A stretch of DNA of 64,000 nucleotides from JAGVUD01 sp052033935 (lineage in GTDB: Bacteria; Armatimonadota; UBA5829; DSUL01). The notes under the pieces were generated by a model, which worked only from the letters and a program-made list of their open reading frames with translations, was not told the origin of the DNA and did no database searches. Numbering within the stretch: the first letter of the stretch is position 1; every line of letters begins with the position of its first letter. The DNA lies in the NCBI GenBank assembly GCA_052033935.1, contig JBPOJE010000012.1, forward strand, positions 24,453 through 88,452. Reading direction: 5' to 3'. A program made the translations under genes and the position numbers. This document shows, piece after piece, positions 17,266-26,182 of this stretch.

Positions 17266-17526
17266 CTATTTCGTCCCCGTCTTCTCCGGCCCCAGATTGC
17301 GGAACAGATACAGCCCCTCTTTCCCCGGCGCGACGATGTCCAGCCTGCCATCTCTGTTGATGTCGAAGACCCCGGCGGACTCGTACGCACCGCCGTCAAT
17401 CTGAATCTTCTCCCATTCAATGCGTCTCAATGGTTTGTTATCTTCTGCCTTGTTCCCGGTTTCGGCGGCGCCCGGGGCGCCGCACAACAGCGCGGCCAAC
17501 GCCGCCGCGAGGGCTATGCGTTCCAT
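17266..17526 (-). CDS. Short exported FG-GAP/VCBS-type protein, probably truncated
   Basis: The 86-residue product has a signal peptide (MERIALAAALAALLCGAPGA) and a single FG-GAP/VCBS-like calcium loop GVFDINRDGRLDIVAPG, followed by a LYLFRNLGP-like strand. Proteins with this motif normally carry many such blades over several hundred residues. Here the frame stops exactly at the edge of the tandem repeat array, so it looks like a gene cut off at its 3' end. A genuine small secreted protein is the alternative. Confidence 0.5.
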   Translation of the reverse strand: MERIALAAALAALLCGAPGAAETGNKAEDNKPLRRIEWEKIQIDGGAYESAGVFDINRDGRLDIVAPGKEGLYLFRNLGPEKTGTK

Positions 17527-17657
17527 TTGTAGTAGGAGGGCTTGCGATAGTCTCGCCTGTACGCGAGATGCCTCTCCCCCGCGACGCCAATGCCTACCCC
17601 CACGGCCGCCTTCGCCCCTGTTTCCAGAAACTCTCTCCGATTGATGCGTCTATCCGT
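17514..17657 (-). pseudogene. Fragment carrying a Tat signal motif
   Basis: The frame reads INRREFLETGAKAAVGVGIG, a classic twin-arginine signal, then a basic/aromatic tail and a stop overlapping the start of the FG-GAP gene. Only about 47 codons look meaningful and no ATG, GTG or TTG start precedes the motif. It may be the relic of an exported enzyme whose body is gone, or a tiny Tat-type protein with an unusual start. Function unknown. Confidence 0.35.
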
Positions 17658-17739
17658 ATTCCGTGTCCCTTTCTTGTCCTTGTTCTGGCCAGCCCTGTTG
17701 CAGAGTTGCCTGTTGCCCAGCGGTAATCCTGCACGTCCT

Positions 17740-18594
17740 TCAGCCGCCAAACAGCCACCGCGGAAGCAGGCCGCGCCGCCCCGAGCAGAGCGGGCAGGGC
17801 GTGCAGCCCGGCTTCAGCAGCCCCCGCCACCATAGGGTGATGTGGGCGGTGGCCCGGCACGATGGGTCCGAGTGTACTGTTCTGTCTTGCGGCGACAGCC
17901 ACACGTGCTCGAAAAACGCCTGGGGAGCGCCGCGCCACGCGAGCGCTGCCTCACGTATCTCGCCGATGTCTGTCGCCGTCTCGCCGCCCTCTGCAAGTCT
18001 GGCCGTCTGCCCCAGATTCACCGCCATTGCGTCCTCCGCCCCTCCGAGCGCAATGCATGCGGCAGCCCAAACCGATTCGCTCGCGCCCAAACAGCGGATA
18101 TCGTCCAGCACCAGAAACCGCGCGTCAGCAAAGCTCCCCTCCCAGATCAGATCCTGCCGCGCGTAGTCTATGCGGCGAGCAAGGGCATCACGTCCGGACA
18201 GGTAGCTGTGCCGGCTCATCGGCTCTCGCGCTGATGTGCGGCGCACGGGGTGCGCGAACTCCGCGCCCAGACGCCGCGCGACTGATGCCGCCAGCGTCTC
18301 AAGCGGCGCGTCGCGCGCGGGAAAGGTCTCCCACGACCCCAGCACGCGGCACACGTGCGTGATGCCCCGTCCGCGTGCCAAGCGATAGACCGCCTCGGTC
18401 AAGCCGCCCTCTACAGCGCGCGCCGCACGTTCGCCACCGGGCAGCCCCAGACGCGCGTCCTTGAACCAGCGCAGAAGCGCGCTCGGAAGATGCCGCTCCT
18501 CCGAGCCCGGCTCAAAGTCCAGCAGGCTGAATGACTGTATGCGTTCGCGGGTCTCCGCGACAAAGCTCGAATCGAGCATTCTGATTAGCTGCAT
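17740..18594 (-). CDS. Phosphoribosyltransferase-like protein with C-terminal Cys cluster
   Basis: In this 284-residue protein the middle region contains FLVLDDIRCLGASESVWAAA, which matches the PRPP-binding loop form hhhhDDhxxxGxo of type I phosphoribosyltransferases. It is preceded by a segment with conserved Arg/His. The C-terminal 60 residues hold HSDPSCRATAH and KPGCTPCPLCSG, likely a zinc site. It is not close to a named enzyme I recognise; a regulatory or competence-type PRTase relative is possible. It is divergent from the PPOX gene over a 65-nt gap. Confidence 0.5.
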   Translation of the reverse strand: MQLIRMLDSSFVAETRERIQSFSLLDFEPGSEERHLPSALLRWFKDARLGLPGGERAARAVEGGLTEAVYRLARGRGITHVCRVLGSWETFPARDAPLETLAASVARRLGAEFAHPVRRTSAREPMSRHSYLSGRDALARRIDYARQDLIWEGSFADARFLVLDDIRCLGASESVWAAACIALGGAEDAMAVNLGQTARLAEGGETATDIGEIREAALAWRGAPQAFFEHVWLSPQDRTVHSDPSCRATAHITLWWRGLLKPGCTPCPLCSGRRGLLPRWLFGG

Positions 18595-18659
18595 CGGTCG
18601 GTCTCGGCCTCTCCTTTCAGTGGTGCTTTTTGGCGAAGGGACGTATACTCCTTTGCTAG

Positions 18660-19142
18660 ATGAAGCCGGAAGTTGATGTTTTTGCCGAGCCGGTTGACGA
18701 ATACCTGGCCGAGCACAATGTTCTGAACCTCAGCACGTCGGGAGAGGGCGGCCCGTGGGCGGCGGCGGTCTTCTATGCCCACTCCGGACGCCGCTTCTGG
18801 TTCATGTCCAATCCGAACACCCTCCACGGATCGCACATCGTTGCGTCGGGTGCCGTGGCGGCCTCGGTTCACGAGGATTGTCCGCAGTGGAAGAACATCC
18901 GTGGCCTGCAGATGAAGGGCAGGGCGTGGGTGGTGGAGGATCCCGGCGAACGGAAGGTTGGCCTGCGCGCCTACTTCAGGAAGTACGACTTCGCCGAGGC
19001 GTTCTTCCGCGATGACGCGCCGGAGGAGATCCGCCAAAGCATGCAGGGGGTGAGGCTTTTCTGCTTCGAGCCCGAACTGGTGCTTTGGCTCGACAACAGC
19101 CACGGATTCAGCAACAGAGCGCGGATTCATCCCCCGGAGTAG
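18660..19142 (+). CDS. Pyridoxamine 5'-phosphate oxidase-family flavin-binding protein
   Basis: The 160-residue protein has the split-barrel signature. NVLNLSTSGEGGPWAAAVFYAH is the first strand pair, then FWFMSNPNTLHGSHI and ASVHEDCPQWKNIRGLQMKGRAWVV, and a C-terminal FCFEPELVLWLDNSHGFSNR. This is the layout of YhbP/PPOX-like proteins that bind FMN, F420 or heme. The substrate is unknown. The spacing upstream suggests its own promoter in the divergent gap. Confidence 0.8.
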   Translation: MKPEVDVFAEPVDEYLAEHNVLNLSTSGEGGPWAAAVFYAHSGRRFWFMSNPNTLHGSHIVASGAVAASVHEDCPQWKNIRGLQMKGRAWVVEDPGERKVGLRAYFRKYDFAEAFFRDDAPEEIRQSMQGVRLFCFEPELVLWLDNSHGFSNRARIHPPE

Positions 19143-19265
19143 TTCTCTTCTCGTCTCTCTGGCGGGAATGATTCGGGCGCGATCTCTGTTGTTATCAGCA
19201 GGCCGCGCGGGGGACTGCCTTGCCGCCGATGTCGAAAAGCTTCTTTCTGAAACGGAGATCGCTGT

Positions 19266-19409
19266 ATGAAGAGCTTCCTTGTCCGCAACAGGGTTCTGCT
19301 TGCGCTGCTGGCGATCGGCACGGTGTTCAGCTTCGTCGTCGGGTTCAAAAGCTCACGCAGCGGAAGCTGCCCTTCCTGCCTCCCCGGCCTGAGCCGCCCC
19401 GTGCCGTAG
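19266..19409 (+). CDS. Small membrane or secreted protein with CPSC motif
   Basis: An ATG at 19266 with GGAG about 9 nt upstream encodes 47 residues: a basic start (MKSFLVRNR), a hydrophobic helix LLALLAIGTVFSFVVGF and a short tail containing CPSC. It could be a single-pass membrane peptide. It precedes the lipoprotein gene by 53 nt on the same strand and may be co-transcribed. No family recognised. Confidence 0.45.
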   Translation: MKSFLVRNRVLLALLAIGTVFSFVVGFKSSRSGSCPSCLPGLSRPVP

Positions 19410-19462
19410 GGCCGATAGGCACGCAGCTACCCTGTATCAAATTGCGCCCCGCCGCCGGTTCC

Positions 19463-20062
19463 ATGAACACCGCCATCCGCCGCTCGCTGCTTTCCGCTCT
19501 TCTCTTCTGCGCCATCGCGGTCGGAGGCTGCACCCGGCGTCCCGTCCAGGCTCCGGCCGTGCCTCCGCCGCCGGTTCCTCCCGAGCCTGAAGTCAGGCAG
19601 GTCTATTCGTCCAGGTTCATTCATTCCGGCAGTGGGCTTATCTTCGAGGCGCCGGAAGGGTGGGGGTTTATCGAGAAGCCCGTGTATGCGCTGGCTGAGT
19701 GCCGCCCCCGCCAGGCGGAGTCGGATCTGCCCGTCATTCTGGTGCAGGCGTCGCCCGCTTCGGAGAAACTGAGCATGGAGGCGATCGTGTCGGGCTATTC
19801 CAAACAGATCGCAAAGGGCATCGAAAACCCGAAAATCATCCTCGATCAGGCTGTGAAGACGGGTTTCGAGGGCGCCCAGGCATACCAGATCGCCTGCACG
19901 GGGCAGCTTACCGGAACGTCCGTCACCAGCTCTCCCGTCCTGATCCGCAAGGGAGGCTGGCTTGTAGTCGCAACGCTCATCTGTCCGCAACCCGATTACG
20001 CCGCCCTCAAGGCGCTCTTTGCACAGGCCGTCCGCATTCAGGAACCCGCCGCGAAACCCTGA
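19463..20062 (+). CDS. Lipoprotein of unknown function
   Basis: ATG 19463 starts a type II signal peptide (MNTAIRRSLLSALLFCAIAVGGC) with lipobox VGGC. A Pro-rich linker (VPPPPVPPEPE) and a soluble domain of about 150 residues follow (SGLIFEAPEGWGF...). The pattern of a strand-rich domain with GFEGAQAYQIACTG resembles PsbP/DUF1795-like lipoproteins. It would be anchored to a membrane face. Its 3' end is convergent with the BNR gene, 7 nt apart. Confidence 0.65.
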   Translation: MNTAIRRSLLSALLFCAIAVGGCTRRPVQAPAVPPPPVPPEPEVRQVYSSRFIHSGSGLIFEAPEGWGFIEKPVYALAECRPRQAESDLPVILVQASPASEKLSMEAIVSGYSKQIAKGIENPKIILDQAVKTGFEGAQAYQIACTGQLTGTSVTSSPVLIRKGGWLVVATLICPQPDYAALKALFAQAVRIQEPAAKP

Positions 20063-20069
20063 CGGGGCG

Positions 20070-21464
20070 CTACTCCACCGGCTCGGGCCAGGCCCAGTCG
20101 CCTTTCATTTTGCCCGGCATCCGCCAGGCGTGGCTGCCCTCCCAGTCGGTGAAGTAGATGCTCGACTCCGAGGGTTTGCGTGTGTCCCCGTCCGCCCAGA
20201 TTGCGTAGAACTCGGGGTTGGCGTCAACCGGACGCCGCGCGTACGTGTGATTGTACTGGCTTTCTGACGTCACCGAACGGATGCGCTTCCACGTCGCGCC
20301 TTCATCCTTGCTTACCCACAGCACCATCTCGCCGCCCGTGTCGTAGTCCTGCGGACCGGGGTCGGTGGGCGCGATGATACGCCACGTGCCGTCCTCTTCG
20401 ATGTAGAGCGAGCCGTGGTCGTAGTTGTGATCGGAGGTGGTCACCCGCCGAATCTCCCAGTTCGAGCCCGTCCATCGGGCCGTCCGCCAAACGCGCGGCC
20501 CGTTCTCGGGAACCGCCGTCGCCCCCTTGCTCGTGATATAGAGGATCACCGGATGCCCGGCGGCGTCATACTGCAGATCCTTGATATAGACCATCAGCCC
20601 GTCGGCTTCGTAGTTGTGCACCAGAGACGCGTCATGCGGGTCATCCAGCGGCAGCGTCAGCGTCTTGCCGTCCACCGTGCGCCAGGTCTTGCCGAAATCG
20701 GCGCTCTCCATATAGTAGAGATTCGTTCTGAGATCCACGCCTTTCGGGTGATAGTCGTAAATCGTGCCTATTATCTGCCCGTTTGGCTGGCTTGTCTGAT
20801 AGTGCCCCCACTTGCAGGTAAGCTGCAGCGGCTCATCCCACTTGCAGCCGTCCGGGCTTGTCATGCAGTATAAGTTTCGGATTCCATCCTTGCCATACCT
20901 GGTATGCAGGAGCAGGATCCCCTGGCCCTTCATGAACCATGGCTGGCCGTACGAGAAGTTCGTCGTCAGAACCGGCTCGAAGCTGTCGAACGAGTACGGC
21001 GCGCTGCTGCGGTGAATGTAGGAAGGGCGGCTCTGGCCGTGCGAGTTGGAGAAGATCCAGATATAGCCCCGATCGTCCATCGTCATCGTCGGGTTGTCGT
21101 GCGCGTCGTCGGTATTCTTGTTGAGCAGCACCACCGGCCGGGCCAGCTTGCCCGTCTTGTGGTCGTAGCACGAGACCATGTGCAACAGTTCCCGCTTGCC
21201 TGGCTCCGTGCCGCCGTAGCAGAAGAACGTCTTCTCCACTTCCTTGCGATAGACGGCGAAGGGCAGCATTTGGTGCGGGTAGGTGGCCATGCCGCCGCTG
21301 TACTTGAAGCGCTTCACTCCACCGCTCACGGCCGAAGGGCCCATGGGATACCAGATTCCCCGGAAGCCGTCAGCGGTTGGGAGCTTCTCCGCGGAGGATG
21401 TGACTGCCGTCAAGGCGAACACCGCAAGCACCAATGCGATTGGTAGAAGGTCAGACAATGTCAT
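20070..21464 (-). CDS. Exported BNR_4-type beta-propeller protein (polysaccharide lyase/sialidase-like)
   Basis: The 464-residue product has a signal peptide (to about residue 25, TSSAEK) and is built of BNR-like blades, for example MESADFGKTWRTVDG and WVSKDEGATWKRI. It includes DGFRGIWYPMG near the start and NTDDAHDNPTMTMDDRGYIW, typical of the BNR-repeat family that includes seven-bladed ulvan lyases (PL24/PL25-like). A polysaccharide-active role is likely; the substrate is not evident. It lies 332 nt downstream of the GH20 gene on the same strand. Confidence 0.75.
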   Translation of the reverse strand: MTLSDLLPIALVLAVFALTAVTSSAEKLPTADGFRGIWYPMGPSAVSGGVKRFKYSGGMATYPHQMLPFAVYRKEVEKTFFCYGGTEPGKRELLHMVSCYDHKTGKLARPVVLLNKNTDDAHDNPTMTMDDRGYIWIFSNSHGQSRPSYIHRSSAPYSFDSFEPVLTTNFSYGQPWFMKGQGILLLHTRYGKDGIRNLYCMTSPDGCKWDEPLQLTCKWGHYQTSQPNGQIIGTIYDYHPKGVDLRTNLYYMESADFGKTWRTVDGKTLTLPLDDPHDASLVHNYEADGLMVYIKDLQYDAAGHPVILYITSKGATAVPENGPRVWRTARWTGSNWEIRRVTTSDHNYDHGSLYIEEDGTWRIIAPTDPGPQDYDTGGEMVLWVSKDEGATWKRIRSVTSESQYNHTYARRPVDANPEFYAIWADGDTRKPSESSIYFTDWEGSHAWRMPGKMKGDWAWPEPVE

Positions 21465-21591
21465 TCTCCTGCTCCTGGTCGTGTCATATTAGCTTCTGCG
21501 CCATTGCTCCGGCTTTCTCCTCTGCCTTATCCGTGCGTTCGGGTCACGGCTAATAAGAGCATACTCAATAACAGAACAGGAAGCACGGACG

Positions 21592-21788
21592 ATGATCGGA
21601 TGCACGGCAGAATCATCCTGCGAATCTACTGGGACGGCTGTCCGGAGCCGAGGCGTCGAGTGCCCGATCGGGGATTTCTTCGGACTCGGGCACGGCCTAC
21701 TATTACCTGTCGAAGCCGCGCAGGGGCGGTCCGCCACTTGCGCCCGTGGAGGACCGCCTGCCGGGACCGGACGAGAAGCAGTGCTGAC
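21592..21788 (+). pseudogene. Decayed GH172 / DUF2961 gene fragment
   Basis: One frame gives RIILRIYWDG, the next gives VECPIGDFFGLGHG, and a third gives DSGTAYYYLSKPRRGGPPLAPVEDR, all in the correct order for DUF2961 (GH172) proteins. A single-base shift near 21650 joins the first two. A deletion of most of the domain near 21680-21690 joins the last piece to them. There is no start codon or complete frame. It occupies the gap between the BNR and GH20 genes and points to gene loss within a carbohydrate locus. Confidence 0.55.
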
Positions 21789-21796
21789 GGCCGGGC

Positions 21797-24595
21797 CTAG
21801 CGTATGGCCGTGATTGCGAACAGCACTGGCGCGGCGCTGTTTCCTGGGTAGCCTTCGAAGTCTATCGAGGCGATCTCCCTGTCCGGGTGCGGGTTGTTCC
21901 ACGGAAGCGCTCGCAGCCGGATGGGACGGCCCGATTTGGCCTGCCCGCGCCACGCCGGTTGGTAGTCCAGGGTGGGGCGGTTGTCCGTCCACGCCATGAT
22001 ATTCTGCCCGTAGGTCAGAGGGATCGTTTTGCTCGATCCGTCCGAATACTGCACCGTGTACGAACCCACCCGGCGGTCGGGTCCGTCCGGGTACGCCGTC
22101 GTGTGTAGGAACCAGAGCTGCTTCGCCTTCGATTTGACCGCGATGCCCTTGACGCTCTCGGGCAGCCGGGCCGTGACGCGCGCTCCGCGAAGCATGATCA
22201 CCGATGCCTTGCCTCCCGCTGAACTCAGAATGCGGTAGGTCAGGCTTCCGAGCCGCCGGTTGCCCGCGCGCAGAGATGAGAAGTCCTCGCCCTCGCCCGC
22301 GCCGATCCAGCCCGGGGCGCCGTCCGAATCTCTCGCGCTCGCGTTTGCCCAGGGCGCGATGCTGATGCTCACGAGTTCTCCGTCCACGGGAAACACGGTC
22401 CCCGCGCCCGGCGTCGGGTTTTCGCTGTCCCACCAGCGGCTGTTGAATACCTCGTCCGCTTCGTACGGCATCGCCGAGAGAGGGGGAACCCCGGGCGACC
22501 ACGCCCATTCCGCGCCAAGCACATACTGGAACATCTGCTCGGGCCAGTTCTTGAAAACGACGTCCGACGGCTCCCAGCCGCTCCAGGTCGTCTGCATCAT
22601 CCCGCTCGCGCCGTGCTTGAAAGCGTAGTCGCTCAGGTGGAAGATATTCTTGTGGTCATACCACGGGCATGCGACAACCTCGAAGTCGTGCTTGCAGAAG
22701 AGATCAACGCTCGGATACTCCTCCACGGGGCTGTAGTGCCAATCGGCGATCACGAGGTCCTTTGGCAGCTCGTTAAGCCGCGCGTTGAAGCCCGGCTTCA
22801 GCAGAATATCTCCCCACATCATCGGCCGCGCGTCCATCTCCTTCACCCGGGCAATCACCCTCTGCGTGTCGCGATAGTAAAGCTCCACCTTGCCGAGCTT
22901 CCGGCACTCCTCATGCGTGGGGAACTCGCCGATCATGTCGAACTCGTCGTGCCCGATATGGAAGTAGCCCGGCTTGCCGAACAGGGCATACGCCTCGTCG
23001 AACAGGTCGAACATCAGCTTGTAGCTGTTCTCGTTGAGAGGGCAGTATGCGTAGGGGTGCTGAGGGTCCTCGGCGATATCCAGATGATTGTCGGCACGGA
23101 ATATCCACTCCATGTGACCGAGCGACATCACGAGCGGGATGTAGGTGATGTTGTAGTCCCGCCCGATGCTGATGAGCTTCTTCAGGTCCTGAGGCGAGAT
23201 GTGGTTGTTCGGGTCGGTGATCTCGGGGTGGCTCTGCCAGTCATACTTATCCATCTGAAGTATGACATAGTTGATCTTGAACGGGCTCAGGATGTCCCGG
23301 ATCAGCTTGCTCTGGAACTGCAGCGCGTCCCGCGTTGTCAGCAGATGAACGCTGCGGAACGGCATCGCGGGCCGGTCCTTCACTGTGCCTCCCGCAATCC
23401 ACCAGCCGCCCACGCTATCGCCCTGTATCATCTGCGCCAGCGTCTGCGCACCCCAGAACGTTCCGTCGCTGTCGAATCCGCTCACCAGCGCCTCGTCGCG
23501 AGTCACGCGTACAACGTAGCCTTCCGCTCCCATCTCCCTGATGTCCTGCTCGATGCGCGCCTGCCGCGCCAGCTTCTCCGATGCCGGGTTCAGGCTGGTC
23601 TCGCCCACCACGATCCGGCCCCTCAGCGAGCGCTGCTCCGCTGTAAGCACCCGCTCGATCCGGGGCCGGAAACCGGCCTTGCACTCAATCCACTCCGCGA
23701 TCACTGCCGCCGCCCGCGCATCCTTCGCGCTTGCGCTCTGGCCGATCAGAATGCTGGTCGTGCGCGACAGCGGGAAGCGCCCTCCGGTGAACCGCGCGTG
23801 CACGGGCTGCGGGATGATGAGGGGATGCTCCGGCGTGTCGGCGCTGACCTGCCTCAGTGGCGTGATCCCCTTCGGTTCGTGGCTTGCCTCGCGCGGGAGC
23901 ATCTCTCCGCGGAACTTCAGAAATGACGGCTGATCGGCCGGACTCAGCAGCCGCGCGTGGTTCCAGAAGAACGACCATCTGTTCGAATACGGCCAGCTCG
24001 ACGACTCGCTGAACTCCTTCGAGTTGCGCCCGAAGAGCAGACGCCACGCTGCTTCGTTCTGCCCCTGCGGCTCAAACACGTCCAGCGGCAGGCGAATCTC
24101 CGCGCTCCAGCCGTCTTCCGTGCGCACCGCCCTGGCCTCCCATTTGCTGTTTCGCCTCATCTCCTCCGCAACCAGAAACGCCTTTGCGCCCCCCGCGTTG
24201 ACGACGAAGTGCATCAGACCTCCGAGATCCGGAGCATCGAAGGGCGAAATGAACAGCTCGACCGACTCATCCTGCCACACCGGGCTGCCTTCTTCTTTGT
24301 TCACGACCTCCAGCGATGCCTCGGGCGCCTTGCAGCGGAATGCCGCGTAGAACGCCTTGCCATCGTACAAGAGTGCTGCCGATGTGACCGCCTTGCCCTT
24401 GCCGTCCGCAGTCCGGAAATCGCTGATCCACTCCGCCTGCGCCCATGCCACGTCGTCCAGCCGGCCGTCAATTGACGGCGCCTGCTCCGTCCATCTCGGT
24501 GTTATCTCGGGAATGTTCACGCTCGCGCATTCTCCTCTCATGCCCGGCCCTGAAACAATACACAGCGCAGCCGCGGCGGCCAGCAGAGTTCGCAT
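21797..24595 (-). CDS. Exported GH20 beta-N-acetylhexosaminidase with N-terminal CBM9-like domain
   Basis: The 932-residue protein has a signal peptide (MRTLLAAAAALCIVSG). A CBM9/DOMON-like domain follows (about 30-210: APSIDGRLDDVAWAQAEW ... VELFISPFDAPD). Next come a GH20b N-terminal domain (LIIPQPVHARFTGGRFPL) and the GH20 barrel with FHIGHDEFDM, which holds the catalytic Asp-Glu pair in the H-x-G-x-D-E motif. A C-terminal accessory domain is last. It should release terminal GlcNAc or GalNAc from extracellular glycans. It starts 4 nt after yqeG, an odd partner that suggests read-through from the housekeeping operon. Confidence 0.85.
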   Translation of the reverse strand: MRTLLAAAAALCIVSGPGMRGECASVNIPEITPRWTEQAPSIDGRLDDVAWAQAEWISDFRTADGKGKAVTSAALLYDGKAFYAAFRCKAPEASLEVVNKEEGSPVWQDESVELFISPFDAPDLGGLMHFVVNAGGAKAFLVAEEMRRNSKWEARAVRTEDGWSAEIRLPLDVFEPQGQNEAAWRLLFGRNSKEFSESSSWPYSNRWSFFWNHARLLSPADQPSFLKFRGEMLPREASHEPKGITPLRQVSADTPEHPLIIPQPVHARFTGGRFPLSRTTSILIGQSASAKDARAAAVIAEWIECKAGFRPRIERVLTAEQRSLRGRIVVGETSLNPASEKLARQARIEQDIREMGAEGYVVRVTRDEALVSGFDSDGTFWGAQTLAQMIQGDSVGGWWIAGGTVKDRPAMPFRSVHLLTTRDALQFQSKLIRDILSPFKINYVILQMDKYDWQSHPEITDPNNHISPQDLKKLISIGRDYNITYIPLVMSLGHMEWIFRADNHLDIAEDPQHPYAYCPLNENSYKLMFDLFDEAYALFGKPGYFHIGHDEFDMIGEFPTHEECRKLGKVELYYRDTQRVIARVKEMDARPMMWGDILLKPGFNARLNELPKDLVIADWHYSPVEEYPSVDLFCKHDFEVVACPWYDHKNIFHLSDYAFKHGASGMMQTTWSGWEPSDVVFKNWPEQMFQYVLGAEWAWSPGVPPLSAMPYEADEVFNSRWWDSENPTPGAGTVFPVDGELVSISIAPWANASARDSDGAPGWIGAGEGEDFSSLRAGNRRLGSLTYRILSSAGGKASVIMLRGARVTARLPESVKGIAVKSKAKQLWFLHTTAYPDGPDRRVGSYTVQYSDGSSKTIPLTYGQNIMAWTDNRPTLDYQPAWRGQAKSGRPIRLRALPWNNPHPDREIASIDFEGYPGNSAAPVLFAITAIR

Positions 24596-24599
24596 AGTC

Positions 24600-25139
24600 T
24601 TATCTGTTCTCCTTGGGCAGAAGGTTGTGCTTCCCGAACCAGTCGAGCAGCCACCGCTCGAACAGGCGGCTGACTTTCGTGCCGATGAACTCGCGGTGGT
24701 GAATTGGCTGCACCATGATTGTGTGAATCCCCGATCGCCTGCCCCCCAGAATGTCCGTGAAAAGCTGGTCTCCCACCACCGCCACGCTGTCCGCCGTCAG
24801 GTCCAGCAGCTCGAGCGCTCTATTGAAGCAGCGCTTCCGGGGCTTCGGCAGTCCCTGAACGTACGGCACTCCCAGCTTCGAAGCCACCCGCTCGAGCCTT
24901 CGCCTGTTGTGCGTGTTGGAGGCTAGGCACACAGACACGCCTCCGCCTTTCAGAGCCTCCAGCCAGCGGAGCACATCGTCGGGAATCACCTCGCTCTGCC
25001 ACTCCGTCAGCGTGTTGTCGAGGTCCACGATCAGCCCCCGGATGCCGTCCGCCAGCAACCCGGCCGGGGATATGTCCGTCACCCTGCCCACAATGCGTTC
25101 CGGCGCCAGAAGCTCCGCTAGGCGTTCCACGAGTCTCAT
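24600..25139 (-). CDS. yqeG: YqeG family HAD IIIA phosphatase
   Basis: The 179-residue protein has HAD motif I LIVDLDNTLTEW (D-x-D), motif II in CLASNTHNRRR, the KPRKRCF lysine motif III and motif IV VGDQLFTDILGGRRSG. This matches YqeG in length and order. The physiological substrate is uncertain; it resembles phosphatidylglycerophosphatases. Its ATG overlaps the mltG stop by 4 nt. Confidence 0.88.
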   Translation of the reverse strand: MRLVERLAELLAPERIVGRVTDISPAGLLADGIRGLIVDLDNTLTEWQSEVIPDDVLRWLEALKGGGVSVCLASNTHNRRRLERVASKLGVPYVQGLPKPRKRCFNRALELLDLTADSVAVVGDQLFTDILGGRRSGIHTIMVQPIHHREFIGTKVSRLFERWLLDWFGKHNLLPKENR

Positions 25140-26179
25140 TGCCGCCGCGCCTTTCTGATGTTAGCCTTGTGCCCCTCGAAGGTGCTTGCGAAGAGATGCT
25201 GGCCGTCCTTTGTCGCCACGTAGTAGAGATAGTTTGTGTTGGCCGGATTCAGGGCCGCCTTGATGGACGCCAGTCCGGGGCTCGCGATGGGCCCCGGCGG
25301 AAGCCCCCTGTGCTTGTACGTGTTGTAGGGGGAATCCACCTCGAGATCTCTGTAGAGAAGCCGACTTTTGTGATGCCCGGCGGCGTACTGTACTGTCGCA
25401 TCAATCTGAAGCGGCATCCGGGCGGCGAGCCGGTTCTTGATAACCGAGGCGACCAGCGGCCTGTCCTCGGCGGTCCTCGCCTCCCGCTCCACGAGGCTCG
25501 CTATCGTCAGCACCTCGTGCAGGGTCTGGCCCCGGCGTTTAATCGTGCCGGCGTACGGGTCCACGACGCGCACTTTGAGGGCCTCCAGCATCTGCCGGAT
25601 GGCGGTGTCGGGCTCCATCTCCAGATTGAAGAAGTAGGTGTCCGGAAACAGGTAACCCTCCAAGCTGCCGTTCGGCGCTTCCATGCCGAACTCGGAGGAG
25701 CCTGTGGTCGCCCTGTCCGCGAACGCCGTGCCCTGCGTGACGCCGTGGGCCTCCAGCCGTTTGGCGATCTGTGAGATCGTGAAGCCTTCGGGGATAGTCA
25801 CCCGCGAGGTGGCGACTTTGCCCTGAATCAACTGGTCCACCACGTCAAAGAGTGAAGCGTTCTTCCGGAATCTGTAGGCGCCGGCGACAAACGGACGTCC
25901 CTCGCAGCCGACACGCACAAGCACCTCGAAGGCCGTGCGGCTGCGTATCAGATCGTGCGTCCTCAAGATCGTGGCGACCTCGTGCTGTCCGGCGTTGGCC
26001 GGTATGCGGACGGTGACAGTCTCACCGGAGCGGGTGGGAGGGGCAGCCCCGGCGTACAGCAGTAGGACCGTTCCCAGAAGCAGAAGCGCCAGCGCGCCCA
26101 GGTACCACCGGGCCGTCCGCACGGCCTCCCCGGCCATTCGCCACGTTCGCTGGCTGACGGTGTACCTTTGCAGCATCAT
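25136..26179 (-). CDS. mltG: Endolytic transglycosylase MltG
   Basis: The 347-residue protein has one N-terminal transmembrane helix (WYLGALALLLLGTVLLLYAG) and a YceG domain. VPEG-like TIPEGFTISQIAKRL, LEGYLFPDTYFF, the catalytic Glu in LVEREARTAEDRPLVASVI, and LPPGPIASPGLASIKAAL are all present. It cuts nascent glycan strands at the inner membrane and sets their length. It lies between ruvX and yqeG, the common neighbourhood with alaS. Confidence 0.93.
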   Translation of the reverse strand: MMLQRYTVSQRTWRMAGEAVRTARWYLGALALLLLGTVLLLYAGAAPPTRSGETVTVRIPANAGQHEVATILRTHDLIRSRTAFEVLVRVGCEGRPFVAGAYRFRKNASLFDVVDQLIQGKVATSRVTIPEGFTISQIAKRLEAHGVTQGTAFADRATTGSSEFGMEAPNGSLEGYLFPDTYFFNLEMEPDTAIRQMLEALKVRVVDPYAGTIKRRGQTLHEVLTIASLVEREARTAEDRPLVASVIKNRLAARMPLQIDATVQYAAGHHKSRLLYRDLEVDSPYNTYKHRGLPPGPIASPGLASIKAALNPANTNYLYYVATKDGQHLFASTFEGHKANIRKARRQ

Positions 26180-26182
26180 TGA

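Noticed and set aside
22613..23926. Plus-strand 437-residue frame opposite the GH20 gene
   Set aside because: It is antisense to clear GH20 catalytic motifs and compositionally typical of a shadow frame.
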